Source: a virus | DNA length: 51,223 nucleotides | Virus record (IMG/VR): IMGVR_UViG_3300023184_000174 | Span: 1-51,223 of that record | Strand: one strand, 5' to 3' | In this document: positions 7,587 to 15,101 of the stretch, piece by piece | Layout of the letters: the number at the start of each line of letters is the position of its first letter | Position numbering within the stretch: position 1 is the stretch's first letter | Made by a program: the position numbers and the translations under genes | Notes under the pieces: model-generated | Database searches by the model: none | What the model was told of the DNA's origin: nothing | The model's input: the letters and a program-made list of their open reading frames with translations, nothing else

Positions 7587-7841
7587 ATGAAATTCAATTC
7601 TTTTGCATTGTCTACACTGTATTTTAAAGTGTCTGTAAAAAAGCGGCCCTATAGCAATGAAGAAATTTGCTTGCTAATTGCTGCTAGTGATTACAAAAAA
7701 ACGAATGAAAAAGGCAAAGTAATGCTAGGCAAAACATTATACTTTAGAGAATTGCCGCTCTCTACTGAGCAATCTGTAATTGATTCTCATATTGAAAACA
7801 TTACAAAATTGAACAACTTTTCAGTTGCCCAAGTGTTGTAA
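7587..7841 (+). CDS. Early hypothetical protein, 84 aa
   Basis: 84 aa from ATG 7587 (AAAGG 5 nt upstream; a GTG 6 nt earlier lies in the RBS itself). Basic N-terminal half with a Tyr/Phe-rich start and a Lys-rich centre (DYKKTNEKGKVMLGKTLYF), ending in a helix. No family recognised. Own early promoter (copy 3). Confidence 0.75.
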   Translation: MKFNSFALSTLYFKVSVKKRPYSNEEICLLIAASDYKKTNEKGKVMLGKTLYFRELPLSTEQSVIDSHIENITKLNNFSVAQVL

Positions 7842-7860
7842 AAATACAACATACCCAAAG

Positions 7861-7889
7861 TTGACAATAATTGGCTTTGGGTATATAAT
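7861..7889 (+). promoter_or_regulatory. Early promoter cassette, copy 4
   Basis: TTGACA, 17 nt (ATAATTGGCTTTGGGTA), TATAAT, leader ACAATCTTAGACAGTTAATT then AAAGGA. Confidence 0.9.
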
Positions 7890-7922
7890 ACAATCTTAGA
7901 CAGTTAATTAAAGGACTACACA

Positions 7923-8189
7923 ATGGCTAAAAAAATCTCTATCAAAGTGTTCGGTGACCCGGGTCATGCATGGGCCCGCTTCCCTAAAGCTAAGTTGGTC
8001 AGTCTTGGTATTGCAGATAAAATCTCTACATACAGTTACATGAATGGCGCCAATGCTTTTCTGGAAGAGGACTGTGATTTGTCAGTACTAGTGGTTGCTT
8101 TGCGTGACCGTGGATATGAGATTAAATTCAACGAAAGCCACGCCAATAAGCAAAGCAAAATCCGCAATTACGCTACATACCGGGCTTGA
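7923..8189 (+). CDS. Early hypothetical protein, 88 aa
   Basis: 88 aa, basic, alpha/beta-looking: strand ISIKVFGD, a PGHAWARFP segment, helices, then LSVLVVALRDRGYEIKF and a Lys/Asn/Arg-rich tail. The AAAGGA RBS and a perfect promoter support the start. Its TGA is inside the next -35 box. No family recognised. Confidence 0.8.
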   Translation: MAKKISIKVFGDPGHAWARFPKAKLVSLGIADKISTYSYMNGANAFLEEDCDLSVLVVALRDRGYEIKFNESHANKQSKIRNYATYRA

Positions 8190-8214
8190 CATTAAATGGT
8201 TTCGGGTATATAAT
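8186..8214 (+). promoter_or_regulatory. Early promoter cassette, copy 5
   Basis: TTGACA, 17 nt (TTAAATGGTTTCGGGTA), TATAAT; leader AGAGTCTTATTCAGTCAACAACAGGA. The stop of the previous gene overlaps the -35 hexamer. Confidence 0.92.
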
Positions 8215-8247
8215 AGAGTCTTATTCAGTCAACAACAGGAGTTTTAT

Positions 8248-8466
8248 ATGGGCTACAAAGTTATCGCAGATAAGTTTCAGATGGATGAAATGCGTACCAA
8301 GTACGGCCCACGTAAAGGTCTAGAAGGTCCTTTCAATTTCTCCGGACGTGTCCTCTATTACGATACTAAGGAAGGTCAGTACTATGACCCGACTACGGAT
8401 TTCTATGTTGAGCAAGATGAGATGGACCTGATCCATCAGCGTATTGTTAACATTTTAAAAGCATGA
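8248..8466 (+). CDS. Early hypothetical protein, 72 aa
   Basis: 72 aa from ATG 8248, chosen because ACAGGAG lies 6-7 nt upstream and the promoter's leader ends there; upstream in-frame starts fall inside the previous gene. The sequence has Tyr/Asp-rich segments (RVLYYDTKEGQYYDPTTD) and a helical end. Its stop overlaps the lysin start as ATGA, so the two are translationally coupled. No family recognised. Confidence 0.8.
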   Translation: MGYKVIADKFQMDEMRTKYGPRKGLEGPFNFSGRVLYYDTKEGQYYDPTTDFYVEQDEMDLIHQRIVNILKA

Positions 8467-9143
8467 AAACAATATTAGCAATGGCAGTGTTGGGTATCTA
8501 TGCAGGTTCTGCCTCTGCGGTATGGACCGAAAAAGCCTCACAAACAGGTGTCAATGTTGACCACTGTTTAAAGCCCGGCGTTAAATTAGTTAATGAATGC
8601 CTTAAGGATGCTCTAAAGAAGTTTGAACCCAAACAGGCAAAGGCCCAAGAAAAAGCACACCCTAAGAAAATTGAACCTAGGAAAGTAGAAACTAAAAAGT
8701 CATTTGCTATCACTAAGAATGATGTTAAGGATGGTGGGCAAGGCATTAACTATGCTACCACTAAGGATGTTAGATGCCTAGCATATTCAATATTCCGTGA
8801 AGCAGGCAATCAAAAAGAAGCAGATCAATATGCTGTGGGTCAGGTTCATATGAATCGTCTTAAAGAAGGTTCATGGGGCAAGTCAATGTGTAAGGTTGTG
8901 TTTGCTAAAGCCCAGTTCAGTTGGACATTAGAATCTAAAATGGTTGTATGGTCTAAGAAACAAGAAGAACATTTTACTCAGGTTGCAGAAGGGTTAATGA
9001 TTGACGGACTTTATGTTAAACGATTGGCTTCAGAACATATCTTGCACTATCATGCTAACTATGTGAAGCCTAAGTGGGCCAAGCAAGGGCAGATGGTTGC
9101 TAGTGCCGGTGATCATGTGTTCTACAAGAATGTGCCATTTTAA
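8463..9143 (+). CDS. Secreted SleB-type cell wall hydrolase (endolysin candidate)
   Basis: 226 aa. A Sec signal peptide (MKTILAMAVLGIYAGSASA, cleavage likely after residue 19) is followed by a Lys/Pro/Glu-rich linker to about residue 95 and then a Hydrolase_2 (SleB-like) domain: L-A-Y-S-I-F-R-E-A-G-N with the likely catalytic Glu113, A-V-G-Q-V-H-M-N-R-L, F-S-W-T, H-Y-H-A-N-Y-V-K-P-x-W, and a final G-D-H-V-F-Y-K. Such enzymes cut peptidoglycan (lytic transglycosylase or amidase activity has been reported in the family). Export by the host Sec system would allow holin-independent delivery to the periplasm. It is preceded by an early promoter, which is odd for a lysis gene. Confidence 0.85.
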   Translation: MKTILAMAVLGIYAGSASAVWTEKASQTGVNVDHCLKPGVKLVNECLKDALKKFEPKQAKAQEKAHPKKIEPRKVETKKSFAITKNDVKDGGQGINYATTKDVRCLAYSIFREAGNQKEADQYAVGQVHMNRLKEGSWGKSMCKVVFAKAQFSWTLESKMVVWSKKQEEHFTQVAEGLMIDGLYVKRLASEHILHYHANYVKPKWAKQGQMVASAGDHVFYKNVPF

Positions 9144-9153
9144 AGGATTAATT

Positions 9154-9306
9154 ATGTTTTGGACCATCGTTTTAATCGGAGTGGGATTGAGTTCTACTAG
9201 TGTCACTTATGTGGGTCAGTTTGAGCAACAGGAAACTTGTGCCAAAGCGGCACAGGAATTCAAGGCTCAGGGTATGAAAGCCGCTTGCGTACAGGTCAAA
9301 AAATAA
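9154..9306 (+). CDS. Small single-TM protein after the lysin, 50 aa
   Basis: 50 aa from ATG 9154 with AAAGGA upstream. A hydrophobic N-terminal segment (FWTIVLIGVGLSSTSVTYV) is followed by a short helical periplasmic-type tail with two Cys (ETCAKAAQEF, KAACVQVKK). Topology is a signal anchor or uncleaved signal. It directly follows the lysin, so a holin, spanin-like or lysin-inhibitor role is conceivable, but the sequence does not show it. Confidence 0.65.
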   Translation: MFWTIVLIGVGLSSTSVTYVGQFEQQETCAKAAQEFKAQGMKAACVQVKK

Positions 9307-9307
9307 C

Positions 9308-9336
9308 TTGACATTAAATGGTTTCGGGTATATAAT
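9308..9336 (+). promoter_or_regulatory. Early promoter cassette, copy 6
   Basis: TTGACA, 17 nt (TTAAATGGTTTCGGGTA), TATAAT; leader ATAGACTTATTCAGTTAATT then AAAGGA. Confidence 0.92.
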
Positions 9337-9369
9337 ATAGACTTATTCAGTTAATTAAAGGAATCAAAA

Positions 9370-9552
9370 ATGATTACTACTCTCGCAGAATTCATCCAGC
9401 AATGTGAAGTGTCCACAAACTATGAAATTTACAAATTGTTTGAATTCAAAACTTCCGATGAAGTTCGTAACTATGTTTATATGTGGGCCGACCCTAAAAG
9501 CCCGGAGCCTTTTCGTAGTGCTATGTGGAATCTAGGGTTTACTGACTATTGA
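9370..9552 (+). CDS. Early hypothetical protein, 60 aa
   Basis: 60 aa, acidic, helical, with aromatic clusters (NYEIYKLFEFKT, VRNYVYMWADP). RBS AAAGGA. The stop TGA lies inside the -35 box of copy 7. No family recognised. Confidence 0.75.
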   Translation: MITTLAEFIQQCEVSTNYEIYKLFEFKTSDEVRNYVYMWADPKSPEPFRSAMWNLGFTDY

Positions 9553-9577
9553 CAGTAAATGGGTTTTAGTATATAAT
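9549..9577 (+). promoter_or_regulatory. Early promoter cassette, copy 7
   Basis: TTGACA, 17 nt (GTAAATGGGTTTTAGTA), TATAAT; leader AGAATCTTAATCAGTTAACT then AAAGGA. Confidence 0.9.
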
Positions 9578-9611
9578 AGAATCTTAATCAGTTAACTAAA
9601 GGAATTTATCT

Positions 9612-10646
9612 ATGTCAACAATTCGCATTTTCTCTGGTTCTTATCGTAATAACCCCGTTGCTGATGAAGTGTTTACACTAGTCAAGGGTTATCAAGTTGG
9701 TAAGAAGGGTGGATTTGTTACTGTTAAAAATGACGGACAGTTTGCAATGGGTGGACCTCAGGTCCGTGTCAATGTAGAAAGCATTGAGGATATTGAATTT
9801 TTGAATGGAGAGACAGTGGCAGATAATACAGTAGAGTTTAAAGTCAAGGCAGAAGTGTCCAAAGAAACTGAAGTAGAGGCAATGGACCGCATTGCACTAC
9901 GTTTCGGCATTCTTGATGAAATGGCAAGTGCTTGTATCAGTGGTGACATTCGTGCTATGATTGTGTCAGGTCCTCCCGGAGTTGGTAAGTCGCACGGTGT
10001 TGAAAAACAAATGGAAAAGTCAAGTATGTTTGACAAGATTGCCGGCAAGAAATTGCGTTTCAATGTTGTTAAAGGTGCTATGACAGCACTCGGCTTGTAT
10101 GCTCAACTGTACAAATATTCTGACAGCAAAAATGTATTGATTTTTGATGACTGCGATAGCGTGTTTGCCGATGAACTGGCATTGAACATTCTGAAAGCAG
10201 CATTGGATTCGGGTAAGACTCGCAAGATTTGCTGGAATAGTGATAGTCGTTTGCTACGTGATGAAGGCATACCGAATCAATTCAACTTCAATGGTAGTGC
10301 AATTTTCATTACTAACTTAAAATTTGAAAACGTGAAAAGCAAGAAATTGCAAGATCACTTGGAAGCATTACAAAGTCGTTGTCACTTTCTGGACCTGACT
10401 ATCAATAGTGAGCGTGACAAAATGTTGCGTATCAAGCAGGTCCATCGTGATGCTGAGGGCGGGTTGTTTGTTGATTACAATTTTGAAGAAACCCAATCTA
10501 CTGAAATTCTAGATTTCATGTGGGAAAATCACGGCAAGTTGCGTGAACTAAGTTTGCGTATGTGCTTGAAGATTGCCGATCTAGTTAAGATCAGCCCAGC
10601 AAACTGGAAAAATCTTGCACGTACTACTTGCATGAAGAATGCTTAA
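9612..10646 (+). CDS. AAA+ family ATPase
   Basis: 344 aa. A 90-residue N-terminal domain precedes an ATPase core. Walker A is G-P-P-G-V-G-K-S at residues 120-127, and Walker B is V-L-I-F-D-D-C-D near 175-182. A sensor-1-like A-I-F-I-T-N-L and a downstream Arg (LQSRCHFLDL) complete the AAA+ pattern. The enzyme would couple ATP hydrolysis to remodelling of a protein or DNA complex. The target is unknown; related phage ATPases are often annotated only as AAA proteins. Own early promoter (copy 7) and a strong terminator behind, so it is a single-gene early unit. Confidence 0.85.
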   Translation: MSTIRIFSGSYRNNPVADEVFTLVKGYQVGKKGGFVTVKNDGQFAMGGPQVRVNVESIEDIEFLNGETVADNTVEFKVKAEVSKETEVEAMDRIALRFGILDEMASACISGDIRAMIVSGPPGVGKSHGVEKQMEKSSMFDKIAGKKLRFNVVKGAMTALGLYAQLYKYSDSKNVLIFDDCDSVFADELALNILKAALDSGKTRKICWNSDSRLLRDEGIPNQFNFNGSAIFITNLKFENVKSKKLQDHLEALQSRCHFLDLTINSERDKMLRIKQVHRDAEGGLFVDYNFEETQSTEILDFMWENHGKLRELSLRMCLKIADLVKISPANWKNLARTTCMKNA

Positions 10647-10676
10647 TTAGTCACTTTCTTTCTTTATAGAAAGTTT

Positions 10677-10704
10677 AAAGGGGAACTTAGGTTCCCCTTT
10701 TTTT
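10677..10704 (+). terminator. Rho-independent terminator after the AAA+ gene
   Basis: AAAGGGGAAC / GTTCCCCTTT stem with a TTAG loop and a T-run. It closes the early cassette region. A smaller ACTTTC/GAAAGT hairpin lies just upstream. Confidence 0.9.
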
Positions 10705-10714
10705 GCCGTTATAG

Positions 10715-10744
10715 TTGACAACCACAAGTGTCCTATTATATAAT
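10715..10744 (+). promoter_or_regulatory. Sigma70 promoter for the oxygenase-uvsW operon
   Basis: TTGACA, 18-nt spacer, TATAAT. The spacer sequence differs from the cassette copies upstream. Confidence 0.8.
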
Positions 10745-10762
10745 AAGTATAGGAATAAAATT

Positions 10763-11443
10763 ATGAATGTAATACCATTTAAAAGATTAGATATATATGA
10801 GTTTTTTTGCGAACCCGCTTTAATAGATGAAGTGTTGGTTGATATAAAAAATACCAAAATAGATTGGAATGTAGGATTGCAGGGAAATACAGTAACAACT
10901 GAAATTCCTAAATCATCATATGGTTATCTAAACCATAAACAAAAAATTTCATATTACAATGAAAAAATATTTAATTGGTATCAAGAATGCTTAGATAAAG
11001 TATCGGATATGCACTTTAATAATGTTAAACTTTCCATAGTAGATGCGTGGTTAGCTAAAGCAGAATTTAGTCAATATGCATATCCTCATTCTCATATTAA
11101 TTCTGTTGTTTCAGGGTTGCTATATTTTTCTGATTTTAAACAATCTTGTACTACTTTTACATATAAAGATCCATGGCAACACCATTTTTCATTTTTAGAA
11201 CCGATAGAAAAAACAATTAAAATTTATCCAAAAAAAGGTAAATTAATTTTATGGAGATCAGATATTAAACATTCTGTTCAACCGCACACGGACTTAAAAA
11301 ATACAAGATACACCATGGCATTTAATACATTTTTTGAAGGAAGTATCGGTGACTCGGATACAGGAATGCTGTCATTAAAAGTTGATTCAGTTAAAGACAA
11401 ATATGAAGCCTACATAAATAAGAAAAATAATGAAACAATGTAA
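10763..11443 (+). CDS. 2OG-Fe(II) oxygenase-like protein
   Basis: 226 aa from ATG 10763 (AGGA about 9 nt upstream). The double-stranded beta-helix pattern of the phage 2OG-Fe(II) oxygenase family is visible: Y-P-H-S-H-I-N-S-V-V-S-G-L-L-Y-F (His109/His111 region), then K-G-K-L-I-L-W-R-S-D-I-K-H-S-V (His170, distal iron ligand) and N-T-R-Y-T-M-A-F-N (Arg182 for 2OG). Such enzymes hydroxylate proteins, small molecules or nucleobases; the substrate is not deducible. It is co-transcribed with uvsW and overlaps it by 14 nt. Very A/T-rich codons compared with neighbours hint at later acquisition. Confidence 0.8.
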   Translation: MNVIPFKRLDIYEFFCEPALIDEVLVDIKNTKIDWNVGLQGNTVTTEIPKSSYGYLNHKQKISYYNEKIFNWYQECLDKVSDMHFNNVKLSIVDAWLAKAEFSQYAYPHSHINSVVSGLLYFSDFKQSCTTFTYKDPWQHHFSFLEPIEKTIKIYPKKGKLILWRSDIKHSVQPHTDLKNTRYTMAFNTFFEGSIGDSDTGMLSLKVDSVKDKYEAYINKKNNETM

Positions 11444-12917
11444 AATAATCGTCAGGGATGAAGTCAATGTAAAAATTGAAGGATTAGAATTAACCGAGCG
11501 TAAAGCACTGGTTAAGATGTTTGAGTACGAAGTTCCCGGTGCAAGGTATCTTCCCGCAGTCCGTCTAGGTAGGTGGAATGGTAAGGTAAGTTTCTTTAGT
11601 CTCGGTGGTAGTAGCTATGTGAATCTACTACCCGAAATACTTCCCTATATAGATGAAAAAGGCTATGACATTGAACTAGAGGACCTTCGTACATACAGCA
11701 CAACATTCAATTTTGCTGAAGTGTCCGAGGCCACGTTTAAACATAAGAACTGGCCCGAAGGTCACCCAATCGCAGGACAACCTGTAGTATTGCGTGACTA
11801 TCAAATATCAATCATTAATGAGTTTCTAAAGAATCCACAATCACTACAAGAGATTGCCACAGGAGCAGGTAAAACATTAATCACAGCAGCATTAAGTTGG
11901 TCTATTGAACAATACGGACGTAGTATTGTTATCGTCCCGAACAAAAGTCTTGTAACACAAACAGAAGCAGATTACATTAATCTAGGTTTAGATGTTGGTG
12001 TATACTTTGGTGATAGAAAAGAATACAACAAGACACATACAATTTGTACATGGCAAAGTCTGAATAACATGCTTAAGAAAACAAAAGCAGGTGAAGCAGA
12101 AGTTGAGATTGGTGACTTCTTAGAAGGTGTAGTTTGTGTCATGGTAGACGAGGTTCACATGGCCAAGGCAGACGCACTAAAAGAATTGCTCACTGGTGTA
12201 ATGAGTAATATCCCAATTCGTTGGGGATTGACTGGAACTATTCCTAAAGAGAAATTTGCAAGTCAAGCTATCTTTATCAGTCTTGGTAATGTGATTAACA
12301 AACTATCCGCTAGCGAATTACAAGATAGAGGTGTTCTTGCACAATGTCATGTAAACATTGTACAACTACAAGATGGGGTTGAGTTTAGTAATTATCAATC
12401 TGAACTAAAACATTTGCTTGAAGATGGTAAACGATTAGATAAGATTACTCAATTAGTAGATGTAATTAAGAACAGTGGTAATACACTGATCCTTGTTGAT
12501 AGAGTAGCGGCTGGCAAAGAACTACATAATAGGTTAGCCGAACTACTACGTAATTTCAAAACAGAATATGATGTTGTATTCGTATCAGGTAATACTGGTA
12601 TGGATGAACGTAAAGAACAATATGATGAGGTTGCAACAGCAACTAACAAAATCATTATTGCTACATATGGTGTAGCAGCAGTTGGTATTAACATTCCCCG
12701 AATCTTTAATCTTGTTCTTATTGAACCGGGTAAGAGTTTTGTTCGGGTAATTCAAAGTATCGGTCGTGGTATTCGTAAAGCTGAAGATAAGAATTTCGTT
12801 CAGATTTGGGATATCACAAGTAATTGTAAGTTTGCTAAACGGCATCTTACACAAAGAAAAGCATTTTATAAAGAGGCTAATTATCCATTTGATGTTGAAA
12901 AACTTACATATAAATGA
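11430..12917 (+). CDS. uvsW: UvsW-like DNA/RNA helicase
   Basis: 495 aa superfamily 2 helicase. The N-terminal about 110 residues match the UvsW DNA-binding domain (GARYLPAVRLGRWNGKVSFF). Walker A is A-T-G-A-G-K-T at 143-149, the DEVH box at 240-243, G-L-T-G-T as motif III, and I-G-R-G-I-R-K as motif VI. UvsW unwinds R-loops and branched DNA and drives the change from origin- to recombination-dependent replication in T4. Length matches T4 UvsW (about 500 aa). No terminator follows, and the next gene has its own promoter inside the last 25 bases of this one. Confidence 0.92.
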   Translation: MKQCKIIVRDEVNVKIEGLELTERKALVKMFEYEVPGARYLPAVRLGRWNGKVSFFSLGGSSYVNLLPEILPYIDEKGYDIELEDLRTYSTTFNFAEVSEATFKHKNWPEGHPIAGQPVVLRDYQISIINEFLKNPQSLQEIATGAGKTLITAALSWSIEQYGRSIVIVPNKSLVTQTEADYINLGLDVGVYFGDRKEYNKTHTICTWQSLNNMLKKTKAGEAEVEIGDFLEGVVCVMVDEVHMAKADALKELLTGVMSNIPIRWGLTGTIPKEKFASQAIFISLGNVINKLSASELQDRGVLAQCHVNIVQLQDGVEFSNYQSELKHLLEDGKRLDKITQLVDVIKNSGNTLILVDRVAAGKELHNRLAELLRNFKTEYDVVFVSGNTGMDERKEQYDEVATATNKIIIATYGVAAVGINIPRIFNLVLIEPGKSFVRVIQSIGRGIRKAEDKNFVQIWDITSNCKFAKRHLTQRKAFYKEANYPFDVEKLTYK

Positions 12918-12923
12918 TATAAT
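12895..12923 (+). promoter_or_regulatory. Sigma70 promoter giving a leaderless start
   Basis: TTGAAA, 17-nt spacer, TATAAT at 12918-12923. The next ATG is at 12930, six bases after the -10 box, so transcription should begin at or next to the start codon. Confidence 0.65.
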
Positions 12924-12929
12924 AATACT

Positions 12930-13430
12930 ATGAGAATTTTAACCCTAGATAACGAATACTATAACTTAGAGACATTGCCAGAGGAAATAGATGATTTGCG
13001 TTTTGCGATACTAGATAACAGTAACCCAAGTAATGTAGATTATCATTATATCCCATTAATCTTTTTAGAAAGTTTTAATGCTCCGGCACTTGTATTGAAG
13101 ATTGGTAAACATACAATTAAGATGCCGGTAGATTGGCAGATATTGATTGGTGAAAAAGAACATGGTGATTTAGAAACATTGCCCTTAACAAGTATCAATG
13201 ATAGAGGGTTTAATGCGTTTGAATTTAATCCATTAACTAGTTTTAGTCCTACATTCTTACCTATTGAGATTGTAGATATCTATCACGATGTAACATGGTA
13301 TGCCCCTAGGTTAAAGAACGGGCAGTTTTTATGTGTGCCGTTGAATGATGGACCTAAACCCGAATGTGTATATTTTGTAAAAGAGATTAGTCGTAATTGT
13401 GAGATAATAGATTATAGTCAGGCATTCTAA
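12930..13430 (+). CDS. Hypothetical protein, 166 aa, probably leaderless
   Basis: 166 aa, mostly beta, rich in Leu/Ile/Pro and aromatics (EYYNLETLPEEIDDLRF, KMPVDWQILIGEKEHG). No Shine-Dalgarno precedes the ATG. The promoter -10 box ends 6 nt upstream. The N-terminal string N-x-x-Y-Y-N-L-E-x-x-P-E resembles a segment in the middle of the DnaE-like protein at 19.6 kb (NNQYYNLEKMPEPID), which may be a shared short motif. Stop and next start overlap as TAATG. No family recognised; it heads the long operon that runs to 20.2 kb. Confidence 0.7.
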   Translation: MRILTLDNEYYNLETLPEEIDDLRFAILDNSNPSNVDYHYIPLIFLESFNAPALVLKIGKHTIKMPVDWQILIGEKEHGDLETLPLTSINDRGFNAFEFNPLTSFSPTFLPIEIVDIYHDVTWYAPRLKNGQFLCVPLNDGPKPECVYFVKEISRNCEIIDYSQAF

Positions 13431-14023
13431 TGGCAACGAGAAAAGCAGCAGTTCCAGTTGATGAAAAATTTGACAAACAAGATTTAGACTTGTTTGAGGT
13501 CCTTGCCGCATTAGATAAGAAGGATTATGATTTCTTTGACAGACTAAGTCCTGAACAACAAAAGAAGTTTGTCCCGTTCACAATGATTCAATGGCTTAGT
13601 GCTATTAAAGGTAGTGAAGGATTGAGCAGATATTATGTAATGAGTACGGCTGAATATGCGAACAAGTATCTATTCAATGAGAACATTCAGAAACATCCTA
13701 AACTACAATGGTTGATGATGTGTGCTAGTAGTCCGGGCTCAGGTAAACAATTTCATCAGTGGATACCCAACATCAGTCCTAAAGTAAGCAAATTACAAGC
13801 AGCAGCTAAACTAAAAGATATCAAAGAGTATTACAAGAAGATATATCCTAGAGCGGATAGTGATGATATTGACGCAGTAAGTGAAGCGTTTGTAGTTAAC
13901 CAAAAACGCAAACTTAAATTAGCAGAATTGTTTCCTAATATGAAACTAACAGACATTGAGACATTAAATGAAACTATTACTGAAGAACAACTTAAGCAAT
14001 ATGAAAGAGACCTCGGCAATTAA
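13430..14023 (+). CDS. Possible clamp-loader small subunit (gp62-like)
   Basis: 197 aa, helical. The pattern D-L-F-E-V-L-A-A-L-D-K-K-D then F-V-P-F-T-M-I-Q-W-L-S and K-H-P-K-L-Q-W-L-M-M resembles what I know of clamp-loader small subunits in distant T4-like phages, where a short N-terminal helix is followed by P-F and a helical repeat. T4 gp62 is 187 aa and works with gp44 to load the gp45 clamp. gp44 is not in the window. The match is from memory of pattern and length, so the name is tentative. TAATG coupling to the gene upstream. Confidence 0.45.
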   Translation: MATRKAAVPVDEKFDKQDLDLFEVLAALDKKDYDFFDRLSPEQQKKFVPFTMIQWLSAIKGSEGLSRYYVMSTAEYANKYLFNENIQKHPKLQWLMMCASSPGSGKQFHQWIPNISPKVSKLQAAAKLKDIKEYYKKIYPRADSDDIDAVSEAFVVNQKRKLKLAELFPNMKLTDIETLNETITEEQLKQYERDLGN

Positions 14024-14705
14024 AAAGACAGCAAAGTATGGCTGTGATTTTTGCAAGAGAGAGTTTTTGCGTGAATCAACCACGCTTAGTCATGTATGCG
14101 AACCAAAACGTAGATGGTTAGATAAAGACAATCATGGAAATAGAATTGGGTTTCAATGTTGGTTAGAGTTTTATAAAAAGAATACATCAAAACGAAAGAA
14201 TCTTAAACAAGAAGATTTTATTAAGAATCCATACTACATTGCGTTTGTTAAGTTTGGTAATTATTGTGTCAATATCAATGCTATTAATATCCCACGATTT
14301 ACTGATTGGCTATTAAAGAATCAAGTTAAGATTGACAATTGGTGTAGTGATAGTACGTACACTAAATATCTAGTTGAGTTTTTGCGACATGAGGATCCAT
14401 TTGATGCTATACATCGTAGCATTGAAAAATGTATAGAGATGGCAAGTGACGCCAACATACAGCCGCATGATATGTTACGTTATGGGAATGCCAATAAGAT
14501 TTGTTATGCGATAACAACGGGCAAAATTAGTCCATGGTTGTTGTATCAAAGCGACAGTGGTGTACGTTTTTTAGATACATTAAATGAAGGTCATGTTAAA
14601 ATGATCATTGATTATGTAAATCCAGAACAGTGGGCAATAAGGTTTAAAAGAGATGCAGAACTTACGAAACGAATCAAAGACACTCTCAGAGAAGCAGGGT
14701 ACTAG
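14001..14705 (+). CDS. Zinc-finger-containing hypothetical protein
   Basis: 234 aa from ATG 14001 (an ATG at 13968 would give 245 aa with longer overlap; neither has a clear RBS). The N-terminus holds C-D-F-C-x(13)-H-V-C, a possible C2HC zinc site, followed by a basic segment (EPKRRW). The remainder is helical with many Trp and Lys. It overlaps the gp62-like gene by 23 nt. A DNA- or RNA-binding role would fit the finger and basic charge. The family is not recognised, though it sits among replication genes. Confidence 0.7.
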   Translation: MKETSAIKKTAKYGCDFCKREFLRESTTLSHVCEPKRRWLDKDNHGNRIGFQCWLEFYKKNTSKRKNLKQEDFIKNPYYIAFVKFGNYCVNINAINIPRFTDWLLKNQVKIDNWCSDSTYTKYLVEFLRHEDPFDAIHRSIEKCIEMASDANIQPHDMLRYGNANKICYAITTGKISPWLLYQSDSGVRFLDTLNEGHVKMIIDYVNPEQWAIRFKRDAELTKRIKDTLREAGY

Positions 14706-14886
14706 GGTTCGTATCCCTTGGATGAAGGGTGATACAGTTAGTGATTGGGATGAAACTTGTATTTGGGCATTAGAACATTTTGATTTGCCGGGTGAAAAGT
14801 TTTACACTCATATGACAGAAGATTACATGGATTTTATATTCAAAGATGAGCGTGATGCGATATATTTTAGTTTAAGATGGTTATGA
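14653..14886 (+). CDS. LRW-array protein 1
   Basis: 77 aa from ATG 14653; ATG 14722 is a shorter alternative. The C-terminus is F-K-D-E-R-D-A-I-Y-F-S-L-R-W-L, the founding example in this window of a motif (D-x-x-x-A-x-x-F-x-L-R-W-x) shared by about a dozen adjacent small genes. The middle has a D-W-D ... W-A-L-E-H-F segment like its neighbours' W-x(n)-W-L. Overlaps the previous gene by 53 nt and the next by 4 (ATGA). Function unknown. Confidence 0.65.
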   Translation: MQNLRNESKTLSEKQGTRVRIPWMKGDTVSDWDETCIWALEHFDLPGEKFYTHMTEDYMDFIFKDERDAIYFSLRWL

Positions 14887-15101
14887 CTAAACATTGGAAA
14901 GATATTAGACCCGGCTGGTATGAATTAGTCATTCAATTGAATGAAGAAAGTCCACATCCTCATAAAATAGAAGTATTAGAATGGATTGATAAAACTATAG
15001 AAATGCCTGATCGGCATTGCGTATATACTTGGACAGATGAAATAGTTAAGATTAAGTTTAGATACCAGCGTGACTTTATTATGGCGAGGTTACGATGGTA
15101 A
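14883..15101 (+). CDS. LRW-array protein 2
   Basis: 72 aa. Start chosen at the ATGA overlap (14883), as for the rest of the array; ATG 14877 is possible. Central E-V-L-E-W-I-D-K-T, then V-K-I-K-F-R-Y-Q-R-D-F-I-M-A-R-L-R-W at the end: a beta strand then a short helix ending in LRW with nothing after the Trp. Next gene starts inside its last codons (GAGG 5 nt before ATG 15095). Function unknown. Confidence 0.75.
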   Translation: MTKHWKDIRPGWYELVIQLNEESPHPHKIEVLEWIDKTIEMPDRHCVYTWTDEIVKIKFRYQRDFIMARLRW

